Assembly (NCBI GenBank): GCA_964503525.1
Contig: CAZCZY010000015.1
Location: forward strand, 1 to 14,736
DNA: 14,736 nt
Reading direction: 5' to 3'
DNA from: CAZCZY01 sp964503525
GTDB lineage: Bacteria; Patescibacteriota; JAUYIX01
Position numbers and translations under genes: made by a program
Notes under the pieces: generated by a model
The model's database searches: none
Told to the model about the DNA's origin: nothing
Seen by the model: the letters and a program-made list of their open reading frames with translations, nothing else
In this document: positions 7,208-14,139 of the stretch, in pieces
Position numbering within the stretch: position 1 is the stretch's first letter
Layout of the letters: the number at the start of each line of letters is the position of its first letter

Positions 7208-7247
7208 CTAGGATTACGGTACTAGTACAAATTCAGCTAGTTGCTAG
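7208..7247. repeat. Cluster of CTAG palindromes before the response regulator
   Basis: Four CTAG tetramers lie within 40 bases (7208, 7222, 7237, 7244). One is the centre of a perfect 10-base palindrome GTACTAGTAC (7219-7228); two others form CTAGTTGCTAG (7237-7247). Together with the direct repeat at 7165-7196 this fills most of the 130-base gap before the regulator gene, which otherwise shows no ORF and no clear terminator. Its role is unknown; an operator is possible. Confidence 0.35.
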
Positions 7248-7271
7248 AAACATTAATCCTTTTGCACATAT

Positions 7272-7943
7272 ATGCGTTTACTAATTGTTGAAGACGAAGC
7301 CGAACTCGCCAAACCGCTCAAAGAGGGTCTCGAATACCAAAAATATGCGGTTGATCTTGCCTATGATGGCGAGGAAGGTGAGAGGCTGGCGCGAGAAAAC
7401 TCCTACGACGTCATCGTACTTGATCTAATGTTGCCAAAAAAAGATGGGATCTCCGTCGTAAAAAGTTTACGCCGCGACGATGTCACTACGCCGATCCTAA
7501 TTTTGACTGCAAAGGGAACGGTCGAGGACAAAACGGTTGGGTTGGATGCCGGTGCCGACGATTATTTACCTAAGCCATTTGCGTTTGACGAATTGTCGGC
7601 GCGGATTCGTGCGCTCATGCGCCGATCAGGCCAAGACAAAAAACCGCTGCTCGAAGTCGCCGATTTAAAACTCGACCCGGCAACTCATGATGTCACCCGT
7701 GGAGACAAAAAGATTGAGCTCGTCAAAAAAGATTTCCAACTGCTGGAGTACTTGATGCGCAATGCCGAGCGCGTCTTAACACGCGCGGAGATCGAAGAGC
7801 ACGTCTGGGATCGCGATGCAGAATTGTGGTCGGACGTTATTCGTTCGCATATAAAAACTTTGCGAGCCAAAGTTGATCGAGGGTTTAAGCAAAAACTGAT
7901 CCGAACCATTCACGGTGTCGGGTATAAAATCTCAGGAAAATAG
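7272..7943 (+). CDS. OmpR/PhoB-family DNA-binding response regulator
   Basis: The 223-residue protein is a full-length winged-helix response regulator. The receiver domain covers about residues 1-115, with acidic pair E7/D8, phospho-acceptor D51 in VIVLDLMLPKKDG, T79 in LILTAKG and K101 in LPKPFAF. The C-terminal domain (about 127-223) is the OmpR-type DNA-binding fold, with LVKKDFQLLEYLMRNAERVL, the recognition-helix region WSDVIRSHIKTLRAKVD and the closing IRTIHGVGYKI. It should be phosphorylated by the kinase 99 bases downstream and bind direct repeats in DNA. Candidate sites lie upstream of its own gene. The ATG at 7272 is the first in frame and gives the canonical RLLIVEDE start; no Shine-Dalgarno sequence is visible. 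Targets cannot be named, though the downstream anchored trio is a reasonable guess. Confidence 0.95.
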   Translation: MRLLIVEDEAELAKPLKEGLEYQKYAVDLAYDGEEGERLARENSYDVIVLDLMLPKKDGISVVKSLRRDDVTTPILILTAKGTVEDKTVGLDAGADDYLPKPFAFDELSARIRALMRRSGQDKKPLLEVADLKLDPATHDVTRGDKKIELVKKDFQLLEYLMRNAERVLTRAEIEEHVWDRDAELWSDVIRSHIKTLRAKVDRGFKQKLIRTIHGVGYKISGK

Positions 7944-7960
7944 GCTGAGCACGTCCAAGT

Positions 7961-8023
7961 AGACGTCCGCGCTTCGCTTGCAGACGCCCACGTTTCGCAA
8001 TTAGACTTCCGTATTTGCGGTGG
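7961..8023. repeat. Decayed 21-base tandem repeat, about three units
   Basis: Units start at 7961, 7982 and 8003, each opening with AGAC. Units 1 and 2 match at 14 of 21 positions; unit 3 is more diverged and matches unit 2 at 9 of 21. The repeat sits in the 99-base gap between regulator and kinase, where such gene pairs are usually abutted. Within the first 18 bases, all four differences between units 1 and 2 fall at every-third positions of one frame, which reads RRPRFA in both units, but that frame has no ATG, GTG or TTG start ahead of the repeats. Confidence 0.5.
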
Positions 8024-8042
8024 TAGGCTAACTACTAGCTTT

Positions 8043-9491
8043 ATGCTGCGATTATTACACCGTTTTTTTAGGCAGCGACTGTTTACCTCGGCGCGCTTTA
8101 AGCTCGTGGCGTGGTACGTGAGTGTCTTGGCGCTGGTGCTCATCTCGTTCTCGAGCGCACTCATTGGTATTGTTCACCACAATCTCAACCTGTCGCTCAA
8201 CGAGCGTCTACTTACCAACGGTAAACAATTAGCGGAGCTCGTCGAGTTGCGCGAGGGACAATTACTTTTTGCAAAATTGGACGAACTCAACGTAGAAAAC
8301 GAGGCGTTGCGTTCGCTCTCGGTACAGATGGTCGATCCCAAAGGGCAACCTTTGTGGCAGGCCGTTCGGAACCAGGTGCCGACAAGCCCGGCGCTTGCAG
8401 AGTCGCTCGCGACTGGACAAGATCGGTTGTCGAGCCTACCGCTGCAATTTGAACGCTATCGCGTGCTAACGACGCCGGTTCATCGAGACGGACAATTGAT
8501 CGGTGTCCTGCAGGTGGGTTTGAGCTTGCGAGATATTGATGAGGCCATTGCCAAGCTTGTGATTGCCCTGGCGTTAACCGTACCGATCGCCATTTTTGCG
8601 GCGGCTATTGGTAGCTGGTTTTTGGCCGCGCGCGCGTTGCGGCCTATCGAAGAAAATCTCTCGCAACAACGTCAGTTTGTTCAGGACGCATCCCACGAGC
8701 TGCGAACACCGCTCGCTATCATTCAAAGCAACATCGACGTGGCATTGCAAAATCCCGAGCCCACGGTCGACCAGTTGAGTGACAAGTTGCGAACGGTGCG
8801 CGAGACCACCAAGCGCATGGGTAAAATAATTGAGGACTTATTTGTACTTACCACCTCTGACAGTCGCGTGCTTCGATTAAAACCAAAGTTGGTCGACCTC
8901 GACAAAATTGCCAAGGACGTCGTCCGGCAGATGCGTTCCCTTGCGCGGAAAAAAGAGCAGGACCTATCTATCGGCGTACTGGAACCGCTCATAATATTTG
9001 CTGACGAAGATCGCGTTAAGCAAATCGTGACCATCCTAATAGACAACGCCATCAAATACACACCGGAACATGGCGGGATTGTCGTCACCGTCACTAAGAC
9101 GCCAGCGATTGATTTTGCGCGACTGAGTGTTAAAGATTCTGGACCGGGAATAGCAAAAGAAAGCCAGGCCAAAATCTTTGAGCGATTTTACCGCGTGGAT
9201 AAATCGCGCGCCCGGCAACTCGGTGGCAATGGTTTGGGATTACCAATTGCACGAACACTCGTAGAAAAACAGCGTGGCTACATCAACGTACAAAGCAAGC
9301 CGGGTGAGGGCAGTCGCTTTGATGTTTACTTACCACTTGTTGCCAAGAAAAGTTCGCCTGGTTTTACCATGCCTGCCTTGCCAAAATGGCTCAAAACAAG
9401 CAAAAAGGCAGAAAATAATCTCCAACCTGTTGATCAAGGACGCGATGCCACCCCACAAAAAGTGGAAAGTAATCCTCAGGCTGGACATTGA
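8043..9491 (+). CDS. Membrane sensor histidine kinase
   Basis: The 482-residue protein has membrane segments at about 22-44 and 171-194, flanking an extracytoplasmic sensor of about 125 residues. The linker ALRPIEENLSQQRQF leads almost directly into the dimerisation domain, so a full HAMP domain is absent or much reduced. The phospho-acceptor is H218 in DASHELRTPL. The ATPase domain shows the N box with N335 (ILIDNAIKYTP), the G1 box with D365 (KDSGPGI), an F box (FERFYRVDKSR) and the G2 box GGNGLGLPIA at 394-403. A tail of about 50 polar, Lys/Gln/Pro-rich residues follows the catalytic core. It should phosphorylate the regulator encoded just upstream. The sensor region has no recognisable ligand motif. 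The ATG at 8043 is the first start in the frame after the regulator's TAG, which is in the same frame 33 codons before. Confidence 0.95.
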   Translation: MLRLLHRFFRQRLFTSARFKLVAWYVSVLALVLISFSSALIGIVHHNLNLSLNERLLTNGKQLAELVELREGQLLFAKLDELNVENEALRSLSVQMVDPKGQPLWQAVRNQVPTSPALAESLATGQDRLSSLPLQFERYRVLTTPVHRDGQLIGVLQVGLSLRDIDEAIAKLVIALALTVPIAIFAAAIGSWFLAARALRPIEENLSQQRQFVQDASHELRTPLAIIQSNIDVALQNPEPTVDQLSDKLRTVRETTKRMGKIIEDLFVLTTSDSRVLRLKPKLVDLDKIAKDVVRQMRSLARKKEQDLSIGVLEPLIIFADEDRVKQIVTILIDNAIKYTPEHGGIVVTVTKTPAIDFARLSVKDSGPGIAKESQAKIFERFYRVDKSRARQLGGNGLGLPIARTLVEKQRGYINVQSKPGEGSRFDVYLPLVAKKSSPGFTMPALPKWLKTSKKAENNLQPVDQGRDATPQKVESNPQAGH

Positions 9492-9516
9492 TGGCGGAAA
9501 TATGTTCGTGTATACT
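9488..9516 (+). promoter_or_regulatory. Promoter for the anchored-protein trio
   Basis: TTGATG at 9488-9493 (4 of 6 to TTGACA) and TATACT at 9511-9516 (5 of 6 to TATAAT) are spaced by exactly 17 bases. The -35 box overlaps the kinase stop codon. The inferred start near 9523 leaves a leader of about 33 bases before the ATG at 9556. This means the trio can be expressed independently of the kinase. Confidence 0.55.
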
Positions 9517-9543
9517 TTTGTTACAACTTATTAGTAAAGGATA

Positions 9544-9550
9544 AAAGGAG
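9544..9550 (+). promoter_or_regulatory. Strong Shine-Dalgarno sequence
   Basis: AAAGGAG lies five bases before the ATG at 9556. It is the clearest ribosome binding site in the window and fixes this start. Most other genes here lack one. Confidence 0.75.
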
Positions 9551-9555
9551 CGAAC

Positions 9556-9792
9556 ATGGCTAAAGCTAAAGCTGCTGGCGTAAAGCGCAAATCAACGCGC
9601 GCAATTGCACCAACTACATCTCAGAAAGATGATTTAGTGACAATTACATACGGCACGGTCGTTTTTTACGTCTTTATAGGTTTGATTATTGGAATGGCAA
9701 TTGGTGCGCTATCCCTCATGTGGGTGGTGCGTGCGCAAAGTGCGTTGGGTATTCTGCCAACGCGTGCCATCACCGGTCAGCTCTATTACTAA
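9556..9792 (+). CDS. Small single-pass membrane protein, function unknown
   Basis: The 78-residue product has a basic, Lys/Ala-rich N-terminus (about 30 residues), one membrane segment at about 34-58 and a short tail ending GQLYY. There is no other domain. The segment FIGLIIGMAIGALSL has the same spacing of glycines as LIGILLGLAVGSVSL in the next gene's product, and both are followed by a short linker and a Leu-Pro pair, so the two anchors look related. The N-terminus is expected in the cytoplasm by its positive charge. It has its own promoter and a good Shine-Dalgarno sequence, suggesting high expression. The next gene begins six bases after its stop. I cannot name the family; a scaffold or partner for the two larger anchored proteins is an inference only. 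Confidence 0.78.
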   Translation: MAKAKAAGVKRKSTRAIAPTTSQKDDLVTITYGTVVFYVFIGLIIGMAIGALSLMWVVRAQSALGILPTRAITGQLYY

Positions 9793-9798
9793 TACGTA

Positions 9799-10455
9799 AT
9801 GGTAAAGCCCCCGCGCGAAAAAGTTCGTGAGACCGCGGGCCTAACACCTCCACCACCAGGCGCGCACACGCATGAACAGCGCCACGGTATTGGCCTTGGC
9901 TTATTGATCGGTATTCTTTTGGGACTCGCAGTCGGTTCTGTGAGTTTATTGGTATTTTCTCTTATGCGAGACGATACGCTGGACAAATTGCCGCTGTCCA
10001 CGCCGGTTACTCAAAACATTGTCAATGTGACGCCAGTGCAAACTCCGCGGCCGGAGGTTCGTCCATCAAATACTCCGATTATCAACGAACCAACTGACAC
10101 AGAGTCAACCGATTCAAAGGCTCCGCGCATTCTTTCCACCTCACCCATCGAAGGGGCAACCAACGTCCCCGAGGATGCAGAAATTGCACTCACGTTTAAC
10201 ACTTCGATGGATGCGGAAACGCTGGATGCGACGACGATCACCATTACAAACAAAACCACTGATGAGGATCTCACCGAAGACATGCAGTTTGTATATCGAG
10301 CCGACACGCGGCAGGTCACGATATCGTTTCGTGATCCAACCGCAAGTTTTGGGGCCGAGCAATTAATTGAGGTCGTCGTTGGTAAAAAGGCGAAAAGTGC
10401 AGTAGGCACGCCGCTCGAAGAAGCCTTTGAATTAACCTTTACCACACGCTCGTGA
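9799..10455 (+). CDS. Membrane-anchored protein with a Big_5-like Ig domain
   Basis: The 218-residue protein has a Pro/His-rich cytoplasmic N-terminus (1-29), a Gly-rich membrane segment at about 30-55, a Pro/Thr-rich extracellular linker (about 60-106) and a C-terminal domain at about 108-217. That domain starts PRILSTSPIEGATNVPEDAE and continues with ALTFNTSMDAETLDATTITI and a closing FELTFTTRS strand, which matches the Big_5 (SwmB-like) Ig fold, where the phrase P-x-x-G-A-x-x-V-P is typical. Such domains are found in surface and adhesion proteins. There are no cysteines. The gene starts six bases after the preceding stop and overlaps the next gene by four bases, so the three form one transcription unit. 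Function beyond surface attachment is unknown. Confidence 0.85.
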   Translation: MVKPPREKVRETAGLTPPPPGAHTHEQRHGIGLGLLIGILLGLAVGSVSLLVFSLMRDDTLDKLPLSTPVTQNIVNVTPVQTPRPEVRPSNTPIINEPTDTESTDSKAPRILSTSPIEGATNVPEDAEIALTFNTSMDAETLDATTITITNKTTDEDLTEDMQFVYRADTRQVTISFRDPTASFGAEQLIEVVVGKKAKSAVGTPLEEAFELTFTTRS

Positions 10456-11036
10456 GCAAACACTACCCAACGACTTTCTGGTTTGGCATTGTCATAGGCG
10501 TGTTATTGATGTTATTGGCTACGGCACTCGCGGTTATTTTTGTGCCGCGTCTCCGGCCGATTGTCGGACTCGACGCTGACTCACTGACCGACAATGCCGT
10601 TCTACCCATAAGCACCATCCCAAATACGACGCCGGTCGTTCCTCCCTCGACCACTATTAGTACTATTTACAACAATGTCTCAGGCGGACCAACCAATGGG
10701 CAAATTGCCGAGCCAGTTATCGCAACACAAAACGCCAACATCAGTTTGAGCGAACCTCAACCGAATCAAAAAGTCGGCAACCCAATGATTATTCGGGGCG
10801 AAGCAAGAGTTTTTGAAAATACCGTGAGCCTGCGGGTCCTGGATGAAAACGGTGACGTCTTGGCCGAGGCTTTTACCAACGCGGCTGCTCCTGATACCGG
10901 AGAATTTGGTAAGTTCGAAATAAGTTTGATTTATAAAACGCCTCGCGGTACGACCGGTACCGTGGAAGTATTTGAAAATTCAGCCAAAGACGGCAGCGAG
11001 ATCAATAAAGTCACGATCCCTGTTCGATTTAAGTAA
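10452..11036 (+). CDS. Membrane-anchored protein with a Gmad2-like Ig domain
   Basis: The 194-residue protein uses a GTG start that overlaps the previous stop in GTGA, indicating translational coupling. A membrane segment lies at about 9-32, followed by a Thr/Pro/Asn-rich linker to about residue 90 and a C-terminal domain at about 95-194. This domain shows SEPQPNQKVGNPMIIRGEAR, VFENTVSLRVLDENGDVLAE and VEVFENSAKDGSEINKVTIPV, the pattern of the Gmad2 Ig-like domain first noted in spore germination proteins and now seen in many surface proteins. No catalytic residues are apparent. It is the last gene of the trio; 29 bases separate its stop from the stop of the convergent ATPase gene. A weak hairpin (11043-11063, one mismatch, no T-run) lies in that gap. 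Confidence 0.87.
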   Translation: MSKHYPTTFWFGIVIGVLLMLLATALAVIFVPRLRPIVGLDADSLTDNAVLPISTIPNTTPVVPPSTTISTIYNNVSGGPTNGQIAEPVIATQNANISLSEPQPNQKVGNPMIIRGEARVFENTVSLRVLDENGDVLAEAFTNAAAPDTGEFGKFEISLIYKTPRGTTGTVEVFENSAKDGSEINKVTIPVRFK

Positions 11037-11065
11037 GGCGGCCTCGCACGGCGCTAGTACGAGAG

Positions 11066-12874
11066 CTAGACAACGCGCTCGACTTCTTCGATTGTCGTGA
11101 CGTGTTCGATTGCCTTAAGGACGCCGTCCTGTTTCATCAGAATCATTCCCTGCGCCACGGCGGCCTCGCGTATTTCTGCAGTTGAACCGGCCGACAAGAT
11201 TAGTTTTTCCATAGCATCATCGATGCGGAATACTTCAAAAACGGCGATGCGTCCTTTGTAGCCCAAAAAGTTACAAGCCTCACAACCCTGTGGCAGGCCC
11301 AACGTAAAGTCCGGTTTGACCTGTTGCATAACTGTTGGCCCGAGAACCGCCTTGATATAGGCAAGGTCATCTTCCGAAGGTTTATAGGGCTTGTTGCAGT
11401 GTTGGCACAGACGTCGTACGAGACGCTGGGCGATAATGGCATTAATCGCTGGTGCCAATACAAATGGTCGCACCCCCATATCAATCAAGCGTGGTAAAGC
11501 GCCGGCCGCATCGTTGGTGTGCAGCGTAGAAAATACAATGTGTCCGGTGAGTGCTGCTGATACCGCAGTTTCGGCTGTTTCTAGATCACGAATTTCACCG
11601 ACCAGTACAATATCCGGATCTTGTCGCAGGATGGACCGTAATCCGCGCGCAAAAGTGTAGCCGCGCGCGTCGTCAACTTGGGTTTGTTCGATCCCTGACA
11701 AGCGATACTCAATTGGATCTTCCAGAGTTATTATTTTTACATCCGGCGTATTGAGCGTGTTAACAAAGGCGTACAAAGTGGTAGTTTTTCCCGAACCAGT
11801 CGGCCCGGTTGTCAGAATCATTCCGTTTGGTTTGCGAAGTTCCTGCGTGACGACTTGTGCGGCATAGCCCGTCATACCAAGATCAGCGACCTTGAGGAGG
11901 ACGGCGCCGACACCCAATAAACGCATGACAACAGCTTCGCCGTATTGCGAGGGTAATATGGAAACGCGCACATCAATATCGCGATCCTGAGTGTGGATGG
12001 TAAAGCGCCCGTCTTGCGCGACTTTGTTGATGTTGAGTTTGAGTTTTGACAGCAACTTGATGCGGCTGATCAATTTGGGTTGAGCCGTCAGAGGTAATTC
12101 TGCAGCGTCCTGTAAGTATCCATCCAAGCGTAATCGAACTCGGATAAATTTCGCGGCCGGCTCAAGGTGGATATCTGATGCGTCGAGCTGGAGCCCGGCC
12201 GCGATCATCAAATCAATTAACTCGGTAACCGTCGCAGTCGCAGCGCGCTTTTGGATTTCTTTGAGGCTCGGGACCGACAGGCGGAACTTACGTAAATCGG
12301 CCTCGGTCAGCGCGACTTCTGTCTTGGCCGGCTCTTTATAGATGATTAAGTTTTTATAAAACTCGATGACGTGTTTAAAACTTGCAGGCGAAATAAAATA
12401 GACTTTGGATTTAAAGCCAGCCTTTGCGAGACCTTGCAGGATTTTTTTCTGTTCGAGATTTTTTGGGTTGATGGTGCCGAGGCGAACTTGATTACCCGCA
12501 ACCAAAAATGGCGCCAACTGACTTTTTTCTGAATCAGCTTGTGAGACCAATTTAAGGGCGGGGAGTTCTACGGGAAATCCAAACAAGTTGATATAGGGCA
12601 GACCGGCCGATTGCGCATTGATTTGCGTTTGACTTTCTTCAAAGCGACGATCGGTTTGACCAATCTGTATGCCCGCGGCGGCCGCGGCGCTTTGCGGCGC
12701 GGCCGTAGGTTGCCCCGGTTGCCCGGGTTGATTGGCCGGATTGGTCTGCCCGGCCCGATTGATCAGTTGCGGCTTACCGCGCTTGCCAGCCTCAAACTTC
12801 TTTTGAATTTGTTGTTCGCTTGGGCTAGTGCGCTGGAACTGGCCGGGCAGATTTGGATTGGGGGAAGTGTCCAT
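11066..12874 (-). CDS. pilB: PilB/GspE-family assembly ATPase (type IV pilus or type II secretion)
   Basis: The 602-residue protein is a hexameric ATPase that powers pilin polymerisation at the inner face of the membrane. Residues 1-90 are low complexity, rich in Gln, Pro, Ala and Asn. Residues of about 93-180 resemble the GspE/MshEN N-terminal domain, and about 210-340 the N2 domain with ASDIHLEP. The motor has Walker A GPTGSGKT at 357-364, the Asp box ITLEDPIEYRLSGIEQTQV, Walker B DPDIVLVGE at 419-427 and the His box GHIVFSTLHTND. Four cysteines (490, 493, 531, 534) form the CxxC...CxxC zinc site typical of PilB/GspE and not of PilT, supporting an extension motor. The ATG has GAGGG eight bases upstream. 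The gene's first 50 bases overlap the end of the DHH-like gene. No pilin or platform protein is visible in the window. Confidence 0.93.
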   Translation of the reverse strand: MDTSPNPNLPGQFQRTSPSEQQIQKKFEAGKRGKPQLINRAGQTNPANQPGQPGQPTAAPQSAAAAAGIQIGQTDRRFEESQTQINAQSAGLPYINLFGFPVELPALKLVSQADSEKSQLAPFLVAGNQVRLGTINPKNLEQKKILQGLAKAGFKSKVYFISPASFKHVIEFYKNLIIYKEPAKTEVALTEADLRKFRLSVPSLKEIQKRAATATVTELIDLMIAAGLQLDASDIHLEPAAKFIRVRLRLDGYLQDAAELPLTAQPKLISRIKLLSKLKLNINKVAQDGRFTIHTQDRDIDVRVSILPSQYGEAVVMRLLGVGAVLLKVADLGMTGYAAQVVTQELRKPNGMILTTGPTGSGKTTTLYAFVNTLNTPDVKIITLEDPIEYRLSGIEQTQVDDARGYTFARGLRSILRQDPDIVLVGEIRDLETAETAVSAALTGHIVFSTLHTNDAAGALPRLIDMGVRPFVLAPAINAIIAQRLVRRLCQHCNKPYKPSEDDLAYIKAVLGPTVMQQVKPDFTLGLPQGCEACNFLGYKGRIAVFEVFRIDDAMEKLILSAGSTAEIREAAVAQGMILMKQDGVLKAIEHVTTIEEVERVV

Positions 12875-14072
12875 TTGTCTGTCCCTCAGTATAGCCTGGC
12901 TTTAAGAACAATTCACAGGTTTGTAAGACGTTCTCTTGTACGGGCGCCAATGGCCGCGGCAAAAGACATGCGCCAACATGGGCATGTTCTACGGCGATAA
13001 TCTTGCCGTTGTATTGTTTGGATAGTGCTTGGGCTAGTTTGGGGGCAGTCGGTCGTTTGGGTGTTGCGACATATACTTCCGTTGTTTTTGCAGTGGTGCC
13101 CATACCTTTGGCGCCTTCGGTCGACACAAAGATAACAACCACCTCAGCATCGACCGTATGTATGAGTAGCTGGCTAACCAATTCTTGTACCGCTTGGGAT
13201 TGACTGGCGCTAATTTCAATTGTTGTCCACGCGAGCCGTCCTTGCGCTTTTGTTTGTAAATTTGACAAGGCGGCTCCCCAAAGTTGCAAGTGCGAGAGCG
13301 GCTTGGTCTTGAATAAGTTTTGGATAATGGTGTGATAATCAGCTTTTTTCTCAAGCAGCGTTGCCGCCAGGTCAAACTGTTCGGGGCTCGTCATGATTTT
13401 CTGAAAACTCTCTGTTTTTGCTAGCAAAGCGGTTAGTAGGGCGGTCGCTACGGCCGGCGTAATCAGTTTGGCATCCCATTGCATCAAAAGTGAGTACACA
13501 ATTTCTGCATTGGAACGAACAGTCCAATCAATTTGATTGACGACACCAAAAGATTCGGTCTCGGGCTCGTGGGCGATCGTTAAAATAGGTACTCGATAAA
13601 AAACATCAGCATGTTTGGTAAAGCGTTCGCCGAGAGCACGAACATTTGCGGCGCCGATGGTTACCAGGGCATCAGCAGAAAATTTGTCCTGGGCTGTGAT
13701 GTGCACGTGCTGGGGCAGCAGGTGGCCTTCGCTGGAAGCAACATTAATAGTGGTCGCCGTTGGGCTGCGCTTATACCAGATCGCGGATACTTTGGCGGGC
13801 TGATTTGGGATGGTAAGTTGGAGCTCGCTGGAAACTTCAAGATCAGCGCGCCAAAAATCTCCGCCCAAAAATTTGAGCACAGCGGGCGGCGCTGCATGTG
13901 GCACGTCCGAATGTGGCAAACCGAGGTATACCGCCGGCTGTACTCCTGCCTCTTGCAGCGCAAACGCGAGAGCCGCGGCTGATGCAACTGCGTCCAAATC
14001 ATCAGCGCGCACGGGCAATAGTGCAACGTGTTTTGCCTCCGTTATCAACGAAATCGCCGTGGGTCGGGCCAT
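12825..14072 (-). CDS. DHH-family phosphoesterase-like protein with degenerate signature motifs
   Basis: The 415-residue protein resembles the DHH/DHHA1 fold of NrnA-type nano-RNA and cyclic-dinucleotide phosphodiesterases. The N-terminal ALLPVRADDLDAVASAAAL aligns with the HxxPDGDAxGS motif I but lacks its His, while D25 and D27 remain. The segment ILTIAHEPETESFGVVNQID aligns with the region around the name-giving DHH, here A167-H168-E169. FSADALVTIGAANVRALGE aligns with the motif that normally carries a metal-ligand Asp, here Gly. Near the C-terminus, VEHAHVGACLL stands where DHHA1 has GGGHxxAAG. Most metal ligands are therefore missing, so catalysis is doubtful and a binding or structural role is more likely. 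Residues of about 386-415 are a polar tail encoded by DNA shared with the start of the pilus ATPase gene. The alignment is by eye; family confidence is moderate, gene confidence high. Confidence 0.72.
   Translation of the reverse strand: MARPTAISLITEAKHVALLPVRADDLDAVASAAALAFALQEAGVQPAVYLGLPHSDVPHAAPPAVLKFLGGDFWRADLEVSSELQLTIPNQPAKVSAIWYKRSPTATTINVASSEGHLLPQHVHITAQDKFSADALVTIGAANVRALGERFTKHADVFYRVPILTIAHEPETESFGVVNQIDWTVRSNAEIVYSLLMQWDAKLITPAVATALLTALLAKTESFQKIMTSPEQFDLAATLLEKKADYHTIIQNLFKTKPLSHLQLWGAALSNLQTKAQGRLAWTTIEISASQSQAVQELVSQLLIHTVDAEVVVIFVSTEGAKGMGTTAKTTEVYVATPKRPTAPKLAQALSKQYNGKIIAVEHAHVGACLLPRPLAPVQENVLQTCELFLKPGYTEGQTNGHFPQSKSARPVPAH
12883..12893 (-). promoter_or_regulatory. Shine-Dalgarno and -10-like hexamer before the assembly ATPase
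   Basis: Read on the minus strand, TATACT (12893-12888, 5 of 6 to TATAAT) is followed by GAGGG (12887-12883), which ends eight bases before the ATG at 12874. Both lie inside the 3' end of the DHH-like gene. The Shine-Dalgarno sequence supports the ATG as the true start despite the 50-base overlap. No convincing -35 box was found. Confidence 0.4.
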
Positions 14073-14090
14073 AAATAGAAGAAGTGACCG

Positions 14091-14110
14091 TAACCCGTGG
14101 CAGTGGGTTA
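14091..14110. promoter_or_regulatory. Inverted repeat between divergent genes
   Basis: TAACCC at 14091-14096 and GGGTTA at 14105-14110 are perfect inverted copies around eight bases, in the 67-base region between the DHH-like gene (leftward) and uppP (rightward). It covers the place where the uppP -35 box would be. It could be an operator for one or both genes; the stem is short and chance cannot be excluded. Confidence 0.3.
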
Positions 14111-14124
14111 GTCAAGCGTAATGA

Positions 14125-14133
14125 TGGTAAAAT
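14125..14133 (+). promoter_or_regulatory. Extended -10 promoter for uppP, leaderless
   Basis: TGGTAAAAT is an extended -10 element (TGn followed by TAAAAT, 5 of 6 to consensus), a form that does not need a -35 box. Six bases separate it from the ATG at 14140, so transcription would begin at or next to the start codon. No Shine-Dalgarno sequence is present. Confidence 0.5.
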
Positions 14134-14139
14134 GTCGCA

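Noticed and set aside
7141..7271. CRISPR-like array from the repeats before the response regulator
   Set aside because: Only two copies of a 10-base repeat are present, with no spacers of regular length and no cas gene.
8723..9172. 149-codon open frame on the - strand opposite the kinase core
   Set aside because: The + strand carries all kinase boxes in order; the antisense frame is a by-product of its codon use.
10011..10463. 150-codon open frame on the - strand opposite the Big_5-like protein
   Set aside because: Its Ser/Val-rich composition mirrors Thr/Asp/Asn codons of the real gene, and no start context or domain supports it.
11043..11063. Hairpin between the convergent gene ends as a two-way terminator
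   Set aside because: It has seven positions with one mismatch and no T-run on either side, so it was left out of the features.
12611..13000. 129-codon open frame on the + strand across the start of the pilus ATPase gene
   Set aside because: It is antisense to two well-supported genes, with Arg/Leu-rich composition typical of a shadow frame and no recognisable domain.
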